64,000 nucleotides of DNA from Paludibacteraceae bacterium (GCA_024400115.1 JAKSNF010000008.1:20075-84074); one strand, 5' to 3'. Counted from the stretch's first letter, positions 1 to 10,579 are shown. Translations and numbers: made by a program. Notes: generated from the sequence alone by a model not told the origin.

Positions 1-1238
1 AAGACAAAAGCAAAGGTCAAGTGACATATAATTAAGAGGATAGCTCCTAAGATGAGCATCGTAGCTGCTTTACCTTTATGATCCACATATTTACCAAGCA
101 TGGGCGTAATAGCAACAGCTAATAGGGGGAAGACAGCAAAGACCGTTTCGGCAGTGCCCCTCTTATAACCCATGTAGCAGAAGACAACTAAAGCAAGAAC
201 AGCGCAACAGAGTAAGATGGCCTTAGCCGTTTTCTTGGAACTGAAATTGCTGGCAAAGGCACACGCAGCAACAACTAACATAACGCCATATTGAATAAAC
301 ATGATAGCCGAACCTGCCCAGAAACCTTCTCCGAGATTAAGCGTAAGGTTGCATTGCAACATATTAACGGCATATTTCTGGAATGGGAAAATAGCACTAT
401 AATACAGCACGCACAAGAGAGCCACGAGCCAGAATCCTCCACTTGAAAGGATTTTTCCTATATCGGAGAGTCTGAACGGGTCGTCTTTCTCCTCTGCCTC
501 GCCCGTTTGCATATCCAGTTTCCTATCCATGAAGAAATAGGTAATGAACATAATCAAAGCGATACACAGCATCACAACACCAAAAGCTACCGAACGAGAC
601 ACATTAACCACTCCTCCTAAACGTGCAAAGAAGGGAGAAAAGAGCATCACGGTAGCGACACCCAAACGAGCCAAAGCCATTTCAGAACCCATAGCAAGGG
701 CAGTCTCTCTACCCTTAAACCACTTCACGATTCCACGGGAAATAGTAATACCCGACATCTCTGCGCCGCAGCCAAAGAGCATAAAACCAATAGCAGCCAC
801 CTTGGCAGAAGAGGGCATCCCCTCATAGAAAGGAGCAACACCTAAATACTCAAAGAGAGGGATATGATTTAAATGGGTTTGAAACCACGTGTCGATACTG
901 CTACCTATAAAAGCCTCCGAAACAGCATAATACTTGATTAAGCCTCCTATGAGCATAACTACTCCGGACAAAAGAGCCGTAAAGCGGACTCCCATCTTAT
1001 CCAAAATAATACCCGCAAAAATGAGGAAGAAAATAAATACGTTTAAAAACGTTTCAGCACCTTGCATGGTACCAAATGCTTCTGAGCTCCATCCGCGAGT
1101 GGACTGCATTAAGTCCTTAATCGGGGAAAGTATATCCATAAAGATATACGCGCAGAAATTGGCTAACGCCAACAACAACAGCGCAGTCCAACGAGCCGAA
1201 GCCTTATCCCTTAGGGTTTGTTTTAGTTGTTCTACCAT
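1..1238 (-). CDS. MFS transporter, C-terminus cut by window edge
   Basis: This is a polytopic inner-membrane protein of the major facilitator superfamily, read on the minus strand from an ATG at 1238 and still open at base 1. The 412 visible codons hold about eleven hydrophobic segments, with a long loop at 900-760 and a charged central cytoplasmic loop (around RKLDMQTGEAEEKDD) that splits the two six-helix halves. The substrate cannot be told from the sequence. The start overlaps a short upstream ORF by 35 bases, and the gene is the last visible member of the leftward dnaN-bamA-ompH block. It does not appear as a complete ORF only because it runs off the window. MFS assignment is confident; specificity is unknown. 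Confidence 0.85.
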   Translation of the reverse strand, partial: MVEQLKQTLRDKASARWTALLLLALANFCAYIFMDILSPIKDLMQSTRGWSSEAFGTMQGAETFLNVFIFFLIFAGIILDKMGVRFTALLSGVVMLIGGLIKYYAVSEAFIGSSIDTWFQTHLNHIPLFEYLGVAPFYEGMPSSAKVAAIGFMLFGCGAEMSGITISRGIVKWFKGRETALAMGSEMALARLGVATVMLFSPFFARLGGVVNVSRSVAFGVVMLCIALIMFITYFFMDRKLDMQTGEAEEKDDPFRLSDIGKILSSGGFWLVALLCVLYYSAIFPFQKYAVNMLQCNLTLNLGEGFWAGSAIMFIQYGVMLVVAACAFASNFSSKKTAKAILLCCAVLALVVFCYMGYKRGTAETVFAVFPLLAVAITPMLGKYVDHKGKAATMLILGAILLIICHLTFAFV

Positions 1239-1317
1239 AATTCTTTTTCTTTTTTAGCCACTCGGTTTTACGCTTCTCATACTCCTCGTAGTGGCGTTCT
1301 AAATAACCGTCTTCCAT
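1204..1317 (-). CDS. small conserved-looking ORF (37 aa)
   Basis: A 37-codon ORF starts with ATG directly after the ompH-like gene on the minus strand's opposite side and runs into the MFS start. It encodes a highly charged peptide beginning MEDGYLERHYEEYEKRKTEW and continuing with a lysine run. The pattern x-YLE-x-x-EEY-x-x-R resembles very short proteins seen in Bacteroidales genomes, often mis-named 'dehydrogenase' in databases; this resemblance is from memory. Its stop codon lies 35 bases inside the MFS gene, which suggests translational coupling. It may be a real small protein or a leader. Function unknown. Confidence 0.45.
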   Translation of the reverse strand: MEDGYLERHYEEYEKRKTEWLKKKKNYGRTTKTNPKG

Positions 1318-1809
1318 TTATTTAATACCCAATTCTTTCTTCACGGCAGGCATAGCATCAATGGCCGTAGGAGAAATATAAACCATGGCAGCACTGTCAA
1401 AGATATAGGTGTAACCTTCCTTCTGCCCTACCGCTTCAATGGCTTTTGCCATGCGATCATGAACGGGAGCGAGCAGTTCTTGCTGCTGCTTTTGAATATC
1501 CTGTTCTGCCGTTTGGTAAAAGAGTTGAATACGTTGTTGCATCTCTTGCAACTCTTGTTCGCGAATTTGGCGAATAGCGTCCGTCATGGTCGAAGCTTGA
1601 GCTTGATAGTCTTGCGCTTTCTTTTGGAACTCCTCTTGCATCAGCGTCAGTTGATTCTCATACTGAGATTGAACGGTGTCCATCTTCAATTTAACTGAAT
1701 TCAACTCGGGCATGATAGTGAAAAGTTCACTTGTGTTAACATGACCAAACTTCTGTGCCATTACCAGCACGGGCATTGCTAAAGCAATGATAATAATGAT
1801 TTTTTTCAT
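1318..1809 (-). CDS. OmpH/Skp-family periplasmic chaperone (second copy)
   Basis: A 163-residue protein with a clear signal peptide (MKKIIIIIALAMPVLVMAQ) followed by the Skp fold: short beta strands at either end and a long central alpha-helical coiled coil of roughly residues 40-125 rich in Q, E, K and L. Skp/OmpH proteins hold unfolded outer-membrane proteins in the periplasm and deliver them to the BAM complex. It lies 27 bases downstream of a paralogue and of bamA, the arrangement usual in Bacteroidales. Family assignment is confident; which of the two copies does what is not known. Confidence 0.92.
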   Translation of the reverse strand: MKKIIIIIALAMPVLVMAQKFGHVNTSELFTIMPELNSVKLKMDTVQSQYENQLTLMQEEFQKKAQDYQAQASTMTDAIRQIREQELQEMQQRIQLFYQTAEQDIQKQQQELLAPVHDRMAKAIEAVGQKEGYTYIFDSAAMVYISPTAIDAMPAVKKELGIK

Positions 1810-1836
1810 AATGATTATTTATTTATAGTTTATTAA

Positions 1837-2361
1837 TTATTTTGCGCCTAACTTATGCAGTACCTCGTCTGAAATATCCATCTTAGCGGATATATAAATG
1901 AGCGACGGATCGGAGGAGCGATCCTTGACGATATTCAGTTTTTGCTCCGACGCTATGTCCTGAATAGCAGCAAAAATCTCGTCCTGTATCGGTTTAATCA
2001 ACGCCTCGCGTTTCTTATCCAATTCGCCTTGCGGACCGAAATACTTATGCTTCAGTTCCAAAGCCTGATTCTCCTTGTCTAAGATCTCTTGTTCTCGTTG
2101 CTGACGCATCGCGTCCGAGAGGAAGATTTGTTCCGTTTGATAATTAGCTTCCAACACCTTAGCCTCTTGCTCAATGGCATCTACCTCTTTCTGCCAACGA
2201 CGCGTAATAAGACTCAATTGCTCCTCAGCCGACTCGTATTGCGGTAAGTTCTTGAGGATATAGGCTATATCCACATATGCTACCGATGTACTCTCCTTTG
2301 CAAAGACCGTGCCACAAACGGTCAACATTACTAAACAAAAAATAACTTTCTTCATAATCAT
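1837..2361 (-). CDS. OmpH/Skp-family periplasmic chaperone (first copy)
   Basis: A 174-residue paralogue of the following gene. It has a signal peptide (core VIFCLVMLTVCGTVFA), the conserved opening VAYVDIAYILKNLPQY and a long coiled coil between about residues 45 and 125. It should act as a periplasmic chaperone for outer-membrane proteins on their way to BamA. The first ATG overlaps the bamA stop codon by four bases, which indicates coupled translation; a second ATG two codons later is an equally possible start. The tandem Skp pair next to bamA is the normal Bacteroidales layout. Confidence 0.93.
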   Translation of the reverse strand: MIMKKVIFCLVMLTVCGTVFAKESTSVAYVDIAYILKNLPQYESAEEQLSLITRRWQKEVDAIEQEAKVLEANYQTEQIFLSDAMRQQREQEILDKENQALELKHKYFGPQGELDKKREALIKPIQDEIFAAIQDIASEQKLNIVKDRSSDPSLIYISAKMDISDEVLHKLGAK

Positions 2362-4967
2362 AATTCTTGTCCTAATACGAAATGGAACTGACTCTTACCA
2401 TACTGGTCAGAACCGTTAATTTGGTCAAATCCCCAGCCCCAGTCAACACCGAGCAAACCGAACATAGGCAGGAACACACGCACACCGACACCGGCGGAGC
2501 GCTTGAGGTTGAAGGGGTTATAATCCTTTATATCACTAAAGCAGTTACCTGCCTCCAAGAAGCCTAAGACCCAGATAGTGGCGTTCTGCTCCAAGGAAAC
2601 GGGATACCTTAACTCCAAAGTGAACTTATTATACAGATAACCTAAGTTACGTCCCGTTTGCGGGTCATAAGGCGTGAGTGAACCGGACGAGTAACCACGC
2701 ATAGCCACATACTCGGTTGAATAAGACGAATAAGACGACATACCATCACCACCCATGTAGAAGGTCTCGAAAGGCGACTTAGCATCCTTATTATAATGAC
2801 CCAAATAACCAAACTCGGCACGCGTCATGAGCACTAACTTAGAATCGCGGGTGAGCGGGGTAAAGACCTTACCCGAGAATTTCCACTTATGGTACTCGAT
2901 GAAGTGATAACGATCGGACTGGTCCATAGCCGAATAATCCTTCTTATTAAACAGCGAATACGGCGGCGTTATCTTCAAACCTAAGATGAATTGCGAACCA
3001 CGGCGCGTATAGATGGGGTTATCAATAGACGAACGACTCAGTTGCAGATTAAGGGAGAGGTTATGGCTTGTACCATCAGAGATAAGCAAGTAGGGCCAGT
3101 CCTTCATCATGTAACACTGATAACTGAGTTCACCATAAAACTGGAAGTAATCATCGGGCCAACGCAAACGTTTACCATAACCGATGCTGGCACCAAAGGT
3201 ACGCAAGTACTTATCAGGATCGGCTTCCGACTCTTGTAACTGCTGGTAATAATCCGAATTGCCCGAATAAGCATAATAGTACGAATAAGTGTTATACAAG
3301 TTCTGGTATGCTTGATAATAACGGTTCGAATAGCCCGTTTGGGAAGCAAAGAAGATATTGGTCGATAAGGAGTTTGGACGTTTACCTCCGAGCCACGGCT
3401 CAAGGAAAGACAGACTCACCGACGTGTAGTACACACCATTCGTGCGCGCTTGAATAGAGAAGGTCTGACCCTCACCTTGCGGCACGATTCTATAGGCTTT
3501 CTTATTGAACAGATTCTGAATGGCAAAATTAGCGAACTTCAGTCCTAACGAACCCGTCAAACCGGTGGCACCCCAACCGAGCGAGAACTCAATCTGATCT
3601 GACGACTTAGTCTCCAACTGATAGGTTATATCCACCGTTCCGTCCTCTATATTAGGTTGAATATCGGGCACCAGTTTCTCCTGATCAAAATGTCCCATCT
3701 GCGCCAACTCACGGAGTGAACGCATAATATCCGTTTGTGAATAGAGTTGACCGGGTTTAGTGTATAACTCACGACGAACGACATGTTCATAAACGCGCGT
3801 ATTACCCACTATATTCACCTGATTGATGGTAGCGGGTTTGCCCTCGTACATGCGCATTTCAAAGTCAATGGAGTCGTTCTCCACCTTAACCTCCACGGGG
3901 TCTATATTAAAGAACAAATAGCCTTGGTCTGTATATAATTTCGAGATAGCGTCGTCATCCTCCGTGAGGCGCTTATTGAGTTGTTTGAGGTTATAAACGT
4001 CTCCGGGCTTGATTCCCAAAGAGGCATTCAGTATCTCGTATGGATAAACGGTATTACCCACCCAACGAATATCGCGAATATGGTATTTATTGCCCTCGTG
4101 AATCCGTAAATAAACGTCCACGCGCGTGGAGTCTTCGGGATTGGTTACCACACTATCCGACTCGATATAGGCATCACGATAACCAAACTCGTTATATTTC
4201 TCAATGACCGCTTTCTTATCGTTCTCGAACTCTGTTTCCACAAATTTCTTGGTACGGAACATATTTACGATATTATCGTCATTGGTCTTCTTCATGGCTT
4301 TGTTGATCTGAACATCCGTCAAAGCCTCATTTCCGGAGAGGTATATTTTTGCCACCTTCGTCTTCACTTTCTTATCCACCGCGACACGCACTTTCACATA
4401 ACCATCGTGATCCGGGTCGGGCTTCGAATAGATACGTATCTCCGTATTATGGAAACCTTTCTCTTCAAAGAACTTCTTGATTACCGTTCGGGTCTTGTCT
4501 TGTAAGTTAGGCGTGAACTGTCCTCCCTTCTGCAGACCGATCTTCGTTTCGAGATCCTCTTTCTCGCTCTTCTTAACGCCATCAATCTGTACGGAAGATA
4601 TACGCGGGCGTTGCTCCAACGCTATCTCGAGCCATATCTTAGTTCCTTCTATGCGTTTAGCCTTAATCTTGACATCAGAGAATAGTCCTTGTTTCCAGAA
4701 ACGGCGCAGTGCCTTGGTTATTTGAGGACCGGGCACTTCAATCTTATCACCTATCGCCAAACCGGAGAAACCAATGAGCACAAAATCTTCATAATTCTGC
4801 GCTCCGGTAACCTCGATTCCGGCAATCTCATATACTTTGCCCGCCGTTATCGAATACTCGATATCGGGCACACTTTCTGCTATCGAATCCGTCTGAGCCG
4901 CTATGGGTAAAACCGATAGCCACAGACACACTACTATATTAACGAACTTGTTCACTTGTTTTTCCAA
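2358..4967 (-). CDS. bamA: outer membrane assembly factor BamA
   Basis: An 869-residue Omp85 protein that folds and inserts beta-barrel proteins into the outer membrane. After a signal peptide ending near PIAAQ there are five POTRA repeats (about residues 45-460; the fourth and fifth open with [13 protein letters not shown] and [13 protein letters not shown]). The C-terminal half is the 16-strand barrel and contains VAMRGYSSG, the equivalent of the lid-lock VRGF motif. The length is normal for Bacteroidales BamA. The start overlaps the end of uppS by 29 bases, and two Skp chaperone genes follow, so chaperone and acceptor are made together. Confidence 0.97.
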   Translation of the reverse strand: MEKQVNKFVNIVVCLWLSVLPIAAQTDSIAESVPDIEYSITAGKVYEIAGIEVTGAQNYEDFVLIGFSGLAIGDKIEVPGPQITKALRRFWKQGLFSDVKIKAKRIEGTKIWLEIALEQRPRISSVQIDGVKKSEKEDLETKIGLQKGGQFTPNLQDKTRTVIKKFFEEKGFHNTEIRIYSKPDPDHDGYVKVRVAVDKKVKTKVAKIYLSGNEALTDVQINKAMKKTNDDNIVNMFRTKKFVETEFENDKKAVIEKYNEFGYRDAYIESDSVVTNPEDSTRVDVYLRIHEGNKYHIRDIRWVGNTVYPYEILNASLGIKPGDVYNLKQLNKRLTEDDDAISKLYTDQGYLFFNIDPVEVKVENDSIDFEMRMYEGKPATINQVNIVGNTRVYEHVVRRELYTKPGQLYSQTDIMRSLRELAQMGHFDQEKLVPDIQPNIEDGTVDITYQLETKSSDQIEFSLGWGATGLTGSLGLKFANFAIQNLFNKKAYRIVPQGEGQTFSIQARTNGVYYTSVSLSFLEPWLGGKRPNSLSTNIFFASQTGYSNRYYQAYQNLYNTYSYYYAYSGNSDYYQQLQESEADPDKYLRTFGASIGYGKRLRWPDDYFQFYGELSYQCYMMKDWPYLLISDGTSHNLSLNLQLSRSSIDNPIYTRRGSQFILGLKITPPYSLFNKKDYSAMDQSDRYHFIEYHKWKFSGKVFTPLTRDSKLVLMTRAEFGYLGHYNKDAKSPFETFYMGGDGMSSYSSYSTEYVAMRGYSSGSLTPYDPQTGRNLGYLYNKFTLELRYPVSLEQNATIWVLGFLEAGNCFSDIKDYNPFNLKRSAGVGVRVFLPMFGLLGVDWGWGFDQINGSDQYGKSQFHFVLGQEL

Positions 4968-5679
4968 ATCTACGTTCCCTATGTTGATAATCCACTATGG
5001 CGTGATAGAACTCCTCCACCGTAAAATCCGGCCAAAGAAGGTCTGTAAAATACAATTCCGAATAAGCCAACTGCCAAAGCAAGAAATTGCTGATACGCAA
5101 CTCCCCACTCGTTCTGATGAGTAAGTCCGGATCGGGCATGCCTGCCGTTGTGAGATACTGCTCGACCATATCCTCCGTCACTTGTTCGGGACTGAGTTGA
5201 CCGTTTTGAACATCCTCAGCCACCAACTGCATGGCGTGGGCTAATTCCCAACGAGACGAATAAGACAAGGCAATCACCATCTTCAAGCCCGTGTTCCCAC
5301 TCGTTTGACGAATACACTCTAAGAACTTCTGTTTGGCTTGCTCAGGAAGGCGATCCGTATCCCCAATGGTGAGCAAACGCACATTATTGTTCATGAGCGT
5401 AGGTGTTTCCTTGACGATGGTGTCAACGAGTAAGTTCATGAGTGCATCCACCTCCTCTTTAGGACGATTCCAATTCTCCGTAGAGAAAGTGTATAACGTT
5501 AGGTACTTCAACCCTAATTGCGCTGCGGCTGTCGTTATATTATGCACCACTTCCACCCCTTGTTTATGCCCAAACATACGCATCAGCCCATGCGCCTTCG
5601 CCCAGCGACCGTTACCATCCATGATGATGGCTATGTGTTGAGGGATACGGGTGTTGTCTATTTGTTCTTTATACGTCAT
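4939..5679 (-). CDS. uppS: isoprenyl transferase, undecaprenyl diphosphate synthase
   Basis: A 246-residue cis-prenyltransferase that extends farnesyl diphosphate with isopentenyl diphosphate to make C55 undecaprenyl diphosphate, the lipid carrier of peptidoglycan and O-antigen units. The signature [13 protein letters not shown] carries the catalytic aspartate at residue 21; [13 protein letters not shown] and the C-terminal [15 protein letters not shown] are also typical. The gene overlaps its upstream neighbour by four bases and bamA by 29. uppP, which recycles the same carrier, is elsewhere in this window (33076). Confidence 0.97.
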   Translation of the reverse strand: MTYKEQIDNTRIPQHIAIIMDGNGRWAKAHGLMRMFGHKQGVEVVHNITTAAAQLGLKYLTLYTFSTENWNRPKEEVDALMNLLVDTIVKETPTLMNNNVRLLTIGDTDRLPEQAKQKFLECIRQTSGNTGLKMVIALSYSSRWELAHAMQLVAEDVQNGQLSPEQVTEDMVEQYLTTAGMPDPDLLIRTSGELRISNFLLWQLAYSELYFTDLLWPDFTVEEFYHAIVDYQHRERRFGKTSEQVR

Positions 5680-6425
5680 CTTTTATTTTCTTTTTCACAC
5701 AAACGGCAAATCTTACGCTCTCGAGCAAACGCAAAAACTATGCCAACCGTGAGTTGTGATGTTATATCCATATTCATTATGTTCGAACCATTCAGATTAT
5801 GCGTATTTCCTAATAGATTTCTATTTAAGTCCCACACATTCTCCAAATCATCTGACAAGTATATATTATGCTGCCATGCCACGTGCAAGGCTCCCCACCG
5901 AACAAACTGCCACTTGAAGCCCAATCCCATCGGCAAGTAGGCAGCCGCGTTCTTAAAATTCCCTTTGGGTCCGGGGATGATACCGCAGCCCACTCCCAAA
6001 AAGATATACGGCGAGTAGGGCTTAACACGTCCATCATACTCGGGTCTTCCCAAACGGAAGAAATTGAACTCCGCCGTTACATCTATATTCACCATAGGCG
6101 ATTGCCACTTACTATCCTCCGTCAAGAAATGGATTCGGCGATAACGCTCTAAGTCGTAGTTATCGGGGTTACGATAATCTTGATAAGGACCCTTTATGAG
6201 TTGGTACGTCCCGTTTAATTTCAATCCCCAGTGCGAATCGAATTTATACCTAAAATGCACGCCACCTGCATAACTCACATGCTGAAAGATATGCGGAGCT
6301 GCCTCGCCGGCATAATAACCCAATCCACCTTGCAAACCAATCTCACAGAGGTAAGGGCGCTCTTCGGCTATAGCCCAACTGCTCACCAGCAGCAAACCTA
6401 TTATGTAAACAACTCTATTTCTCAC
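5676..6425 (-). CDS. DUF6089-type outer-membrane beta-barrel protein
   Basis: A 249-residue protein with a signal peptide ([20 protein letters not shown]) and the alternating aromatic and glycine pattern of a small outer-membrane barrel, for example [13 protein letters not shown] and [12 protein letters not shown]. It matches the DUF6089 family that usually sits just before uppS in Bacteroidales; the family name rests on this position and on memory. It overlaps radA by 11 bases and uppS by 4. Its function has not been established; an envelope role is inferred from the neighbours. Confidence 0.75.
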   Translation of the reverse strand: MRNRVVYIIGLLLVSSWAIAEERPYLCEIGLQGGLGYYAGEAAPHIFQHVSYAGGVHFRYKFDSHWGLKLNGTYQLIKGPYQDYRNPDNYDLERYRRIHFLTEDSKWQSPMVNIDVTAEFNFFRLGRPEYDGRVKPYSPYIFLGVGCGIIPGPKGNFKNAAAYLPMGLGFKWQFVRWGALHVAWQHNIYLSDDLENVWDLNRNLLGNTHNLNGSNIMNMDITSQLTVGIVFAFARERKICRLCEKENKR

Positions 6426-7782
6426 TAATCAATAAACGGAACGCATCCGCCACTTTTTTAACCGGCACCACTTTTATTTTTGTGGAACCTAATGCCACTT
6501 GTTGTCCTGCCGGAACGAGTATCCGCTCAAAGCCCAATTTCTCCGCCTCACGAATACGCTGCTCCAAGCGATTAACCGGACGTATCTCCCCTGCCAAACC
6601 CACTTCACCGCACAGACAGGTCGTTGCGTCCAAAGGTATATCCATATTTGAACTGAGCACTGCCGCCAAGACTGCCAAGTCAATAGCGGGGTCATTAACC
6701 CGCAAGCCACCGGCTATGTTAAGGAACACGTCCTTCAATAGTAGCTTGAAACCTACCCTCTTCTCAAGCACCGCGAGTAACATATTGAGTCGTCGAGCAT
6801 CAAAACCCGTACTACTGCGTTGAGGCGTACCATAAGCCGCACTGCTCACCAGCGCTTGCACCTCAATAAGGAAAGGACGGACACCCTCTACCGCAGCCGC
6901 GATAGCGATGCCGCTCAGTCCGTCGCGCTGTGTGGATAACAGGAGTTCCGACGGATTGCTAACCTCGCGTAAGCCGCTTTGCTGCATCTCAAAGATACCC
7001 AATTCGGACGTTGAACCAAAGCGGTTCTTCTGGGCACGGAGGATACGGTACATATAATGTTGGTCTCCCTCGAACTGCAAGACCGTATCGACGATATGCT
7101 CCAGCACTTTCGGTCCCGCCAATGAACCTTCTTTATTGATATGTCCTATTAAGATGAAGGGTATGTTTCTCTCTTTGGCAAACTGAAGGATACGTGCGGC
7201 ACACTCCTTGACTTGCGATAGACTGCCGATGGTTGCTTCCGCTGCTTCCGTACCTATCGTTTGGATAGAATCAATCACCACCACTTCGGGCTCTACCTCA
7301 ACAACCGTATCTAATATCCGCTCCAGACTCGTTTCGCTAAGAACGTATAAGTTCTCGGGATTACCGGCTAAGCGTTCGGCTCTCAGTCTTATCTGACGGG
7401 CACTCTCCTCGCCACTGGCGTAGAGAGTCTTAGCCTCTCCTAATTGCATGAGTACTTGTAAGGCAAGGGTCGATTTACCGATACCGGGTTCGCCGCCTAA
7501 CAGCACCAACGAACCGGGGACGAGTCCGCCACCGAGTACACGATTCAACTCCCCGTTATGCATATCCATCCGCATATCCTCCGTGGCTTTCACTTCCTGT
7601 ATCCGAACGGGTCCCTGTCGCTTACCGCCTGTAGCTTGTAGCCTGTTGCCTGTCGCCTTAGAGGAAGTGATTACCTCCTCTTCAACCGTGCCCCATTCAC
7701 CACAGACGGGGCAACGCCCTAACATCTGCGGCACTTTGGCTCCGCAGGCAGAACAAACATATTGTATTGCCGATTTACTCAT
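6415..7782 (-). CDS. radA: DNA repair protein RadA
   Basis: A 455-residue RecA-related ATPase that promotes branch migration during recombination. It has a four-cysteine zinc finger (Cys10, Cys13, Cys24, Cys27), a Walker A motif GGEPGIGKST near residue 97, the RadA-specific KNRFG motif near residue 251, and a Lon-protease-like C-terminal domain from about 280. Between the zinc finger and the ATPase (residues about 41-57) lies an unusual segment encoded by seven-base tandem repeats; the same units appear inside ispH. The gene overlaps rnz by four bases. Confidence 0.97.
   Translation of the reverse strand: MSKSAIQYVCSACGAKVPQMLGRCPVCGEWGTVEEEVITSSKATGNRLQATGGKRQGPVRIQEVKATEDMRMDMHNGELNRVLGGGLVPGSLVLLGGEPGIGKSTLALQVLMQLGEAKTLYASGEESARQIRLRAERLAGNPENLYVLSETSLERILDTVVEVEPEVVVIDSIQTIGTEAAEATIGSLSQVKECAARILQFAKERNIPFILIGHINKEGSLAGPKVLEHIVDTVLQFEGDQHYMYRILRAQKNRFGSTSELGIFEMQQSGLREVSNPSELLLSTQRDGLSGIAIAAAVEGVRPFLIEVQALVSSAAYGTPQRSSTGFDARRLNMLLAVLEKRVGFKLLLKDVFLNIAGGLRVNDPAIDLAVLAAVLSSNMDIPLDATTCLCGEVGLAGEIRPVNRLEQRIREAEKLGFERILVPAGQQVALGSTKIKVVPVKKVADAFRLLISEK
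7613..7661 (-). repeat. heptamer tract inside radA (GGCRACA family)
   Basis: Read on the minus strand, this stretch is six to seven consecutive 7-base units such as GGCGACA, GGCAACA and GGCTACA. It encodes the linker TGNRLQATGGKRQ in RadA. Three of the units recur at 38748-38775 inside ispH. Confidence 0.85.
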
Positions 7783-8618
7783 ATCTCAAAAGTCTCTCTT
7801 TCCTTCGCAATGATGGTGTTGGGGAACACTTCTTGCGCCTCTTTGAGGAATTGTTCATGGTCATCTACTCGAGCGGAGAAGTGACCTATAATCAGTTTCT
7901 TTGCCAATGCGTCTTGCGCCGTTTGGGCGGCTTGCTTGGCAGTAGAGTGCATGGTAGGCTGACAACGCGCTATATGCTCCTCCGTGTAGGTCGATTCGTG
8001 ATAAAGGACATCCACCCCTTTTATTAAATCTGCCGTCTTTGTCGAGTAGCGCGTATCCGAGCAATAAGCATAACGGCGTTGCGAAACTACAACGAAATCG
8101 CCGGACATTATACGCTCCCGATGGCGTTCGGTGAAAAGAAAACCGCAGGTAGGAACACTATGGGTGAGCGGAATAGTCTCCACGGTCAAGGTGCGGTCCT
8201 CAAAGATAACCTCTTGCTTACGCGGATTGATAGCGTGGAAGATAACCTCAAAACTAAGTCCTTGGCAGTAATAATCGAGCCACGGTTTCATCAGTTTCTC
8301 TAAATCCGCATGAGCATAGATATGCAGCGGTTGGGTGCGGTGAAGCATACCCAAGGTCGAGATTAGTCCAATTAGACCAAAGCAGTGGTCGCCATGCAAG
8401 TGCGAGATAAAAACGCTATATAGACGCGAGGTATGTACCCCCATCTGACGCATGGTTATTTGAACGCCCTCACCGCAATCAATGAGGAATGACTTGTCAC
8501 ATAGGCTCACGATCTGACCCGAAGGTGAGTTCTGATAGGTAGGCAAGGCACTACCCGACCCTAATATGGTTACACTTCCTTTATTCACTTTAATCTTTAA
8601 ACTGCTTGAGTAAACCAA
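7779..8618 (-). CDS. rnz: ribonuclease Z
   Basis: A 279-residue metallo-beta-lactamase-fold endonuclease that trims the 3' ends of tRNA precursors. The zinc-binding motif HLHGDH is at residues 73-78; further ligands lie in THSVPTCGF, YCSDTRY and the C-terminal IIGHFSARVDD. It is a little shorter than the usual 300 residues. The first ATG lies 29 bases inside the DUF4954 gene; typical family members start near the segment SVTILGSGSALP (residue 15), so a later non-ATG start is possible. It overlaps radA by four bases. Confidence 0.93.
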   Translation of the reverse strand: MVYSSSLKIKVNKGSVTILGSGSALPTYQNSPSGQIVSLCDKSFLIDCGEGVQITMRQMGVHTSRLYSVFISHLHGDHCFGLIGLISTLGMLHRTQPLHIYAHADLEKLMKPWLDYYCQGLSFEVIFHAINPRKQEVIFEDRTLTVETIPLTHSVPTCGFLFTERHRERIMSGDFVVVSQRRYAYCSDTRYSTKTADLIKGVDVLYHESTYTEEHIARCQPTMHSTAKQAAQTAQDALAKKLIIGHFSARVDDHEQFLKEAQEVFPNTIIAKERETFEI

Positions 8619-10575
8619 GCACTCTATCTCCTAATTGTGATTTACGCTCAATATGTTCGGTTACGGCTTTGACAAAAGCGTTGTTCTCAAACTTACCACG
8701 CACATTCTCAAAGTCTTGCTGCTGTTGCGAGGCATTACCGTCCACGCCGAAGCCCGTTTGACTATTGAGGTCGAACTCCTTACGAGCATCGTCGTACACC
8801 ATTTTATCCAAATCAATGACAGCCGTCTTCCACTCTTGAATAGTGGTAATCAACTGGTCTAATGACACTTGAGAAACGGAGCAACCCCACAATTGCTCTA
8901 ATTTATCGGCTGCCCACGTCCACTCATAACGATAGTAATTAGCGTGCATCTCGCTCAAGCGCTCTGCTATCGTTTGGAGGCTCATTGAACCCTTTTCTAT
9001 ATCGTTCAGCAGACGTGCCACCTCCGATCGCGGAGCTATCAGTCCTGCCAAATCGACCCACTCGCCCGAACCTACTTGTGTATCGGGAACTAATGCCCGA
9101 CGCAGTTCGTCCAACGACTGAGGGGCAGCGTTCTCTATTCGGGTGATGAGCGAGTTACCTAAGAACTTAGTGATTCCTATTGTATAAAGTTCTATACCAT
9201 GGCGCAGCGACGAATTGCGAATCTTACAGTTCTTATAACCATAAATCTCGGTATTCTCTCCTGCCAAGTCTTGTATATGTTGCAGCACTTCGCGTCCGTT
9301 CCACATCTTCTGCTCCGTGTAGGGCGAGAGGAGGTTAAAATTGATATAATCTAACTGATCGGGGTCTTTACGGTTATCACGTTTAGGCCATTTCTGCGCA
9401 TCACGAATAGTGCCTACCGTTCGAAGGTTAGCTCCCGGAACGAGGTAACTCTCTGAGTTATTCTCAATGAGGTAGGAGAAGGGCAGTTCCGAAGTGTCTG
9501 CATGATTGGTATGACGCCCCATCACGAGACTGAAAGCACCTATCTTACTGGGCCACAAGAGGTACGAATCCGAAGTGGTCTTGGCACCTCGTTCGGCTAC
9601 ACCTTGGTGGATAGGTCCCAGTTTATACATATGGTTGGACTGGTTACTACCCGAACCGGCATTGAGGAAGGAGAACATACCGGCAATGAGGAGCGTCGAT
9701 TTATGATGGGTCACGGTATAAGGTCCGGCAAAGATTGCCGCTGCCTCACCATGCATACCTTGGCAGTTACTGAAGAAGAGCGATTCGCCTGCCGAATAGT
9801 GCTTATCAAACACACAACCTTGTCCCACAAAGCACTTATCCACAATCGTTGAGTCTAATATCTCTACACCGGAAGCGATGATAAAGTCGGTGCACTTAAC
9901 GCCCGAACCCAGTTTAACGGGAGCAAAGCGGTTGGAGTTAATTGAACCGTTCTTCAAACGCGAAGTACCCCTGATCTGGGCATAATCGCCGATACGAACG
10001 TTCTTGATAGAACCGCAATTAAGAATAGTCACGTTCTCGCCTATCTGTCCTCTATCGGAGGCTTGTGACTGCGCATAATCGTCAATCATCTGCTCTATGG
10101 TTTGCACCATCTGAGGACGGTGACGATAGAGTGTGAGGATATATGCCAGCGAAGCCGAGAGACGATCAAAAATAGGTATTTCGCGTCCTCCGCCTTCGTT
10201 CATCACCGCTACGCGCACCCCATTGCCGAACGTGCTCTTGCCATCCACGAGAACGGCGTTGACGTTCTCTATGCAGGTGTTAGCACCAATCGTGTAATTG
10301 GCTATGTAATTGTGGATATTGTACAAGTGGCAGTTATCGCCCACCTCACAATTATGAACCATGGCGTGCACAATACCCGAGTGCACTTTGACGCCGCCCG
10401 GCAGTTCGAACTCGCGTTCAAACACACCCAAGCGAATACAACCCGAGAAATGTGCGTCTTGGATATAGCGGGCATCAAAACCCTCTTTGACCTGCACATT
10501 TGCCCAATCATCTGCAGTACAGTACTGTGCTTGCAGCTGCTTTATTTCTTGCTCTGTAAGAGACCTATAACTCAT
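8590..10575 (-). CDS. DUF4954 family protein with left-handed beta-helix
   Basis: A 661-residue protein matching the DUF4954 family of Bacteroidota. The middle (about residues 60-330) shows the hexapeptide-repeat pattern of a left-handed beta-helix, as in sugar-nucleotide acyltransferases: GDNCHLYNIHNYIANYTIGANTCI and similar turns. The C-terminal third is helical and contains no motif I recognise. It has no signal peptide, so it should be cytoplasmic. A role in transferring acyl groups or in sugar-nucleotide chemistry is a guess from the fold. It lies in the dnaN-led block, between an exonuclease gene and rnz. Confidence 0.85.
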   Translation of the reverse strand: MSYRSLTEQEIKQLQAQYCTADDWANVQVKEGFDARYIQDAHFSGCIRLGVFEREFELPGGVKVHSGIVHAMVHNCEVGDNCHLYNIHNYIANYTIGANTCIENVNAVLVDGKSTFGNGVRVAVMNEGGGREIPIFDRLSASLAYILTLYRHRPQMVQTIEQMIDDYAQSQASDRGQIGENVTILNCGSIKNVRIGDYAQIRGTSRLKNGSINSNRFAPVKLGSGVKCTDFIIASGVEILDSTIVDKCFVGQGCVFDKHYSAGESLFFSNCQGMHGEAAAIFAGPYTVTHHKSTLLIAGMFSFLNAGSGSNQSNHMYKLGPIHQGVAERGAKTTSDSYLLWPSKIGAFSLVMGRHTNHADTSELPFSYLIENNSESYLVPGANLRTVGTIRDAQKWPKRDNRKDPDQLDYINFNLLSPYTEQKMWNGREVLQHIQDLAGENTEIYGYKNCKIRNSSLRHGIELYTIGITKFLGNSLITRIENAAPQSLDELRRALVPDTQVGSGEWVDLAGLIAPRSEVARLLNDIEKGSMSLQTIAERLSEMHANYYRYEWTWAADKLEQLWGCSVSQVSLDQLITTIQEWKTAVIDLDKMVYDDARKEFDLNSQTGFGVDGNASQQQQDFENVRGKFENNAFVKAVTEHIERKSQLGDRVLGLLKQFKD

Positions 10576-10579
10576 AACC

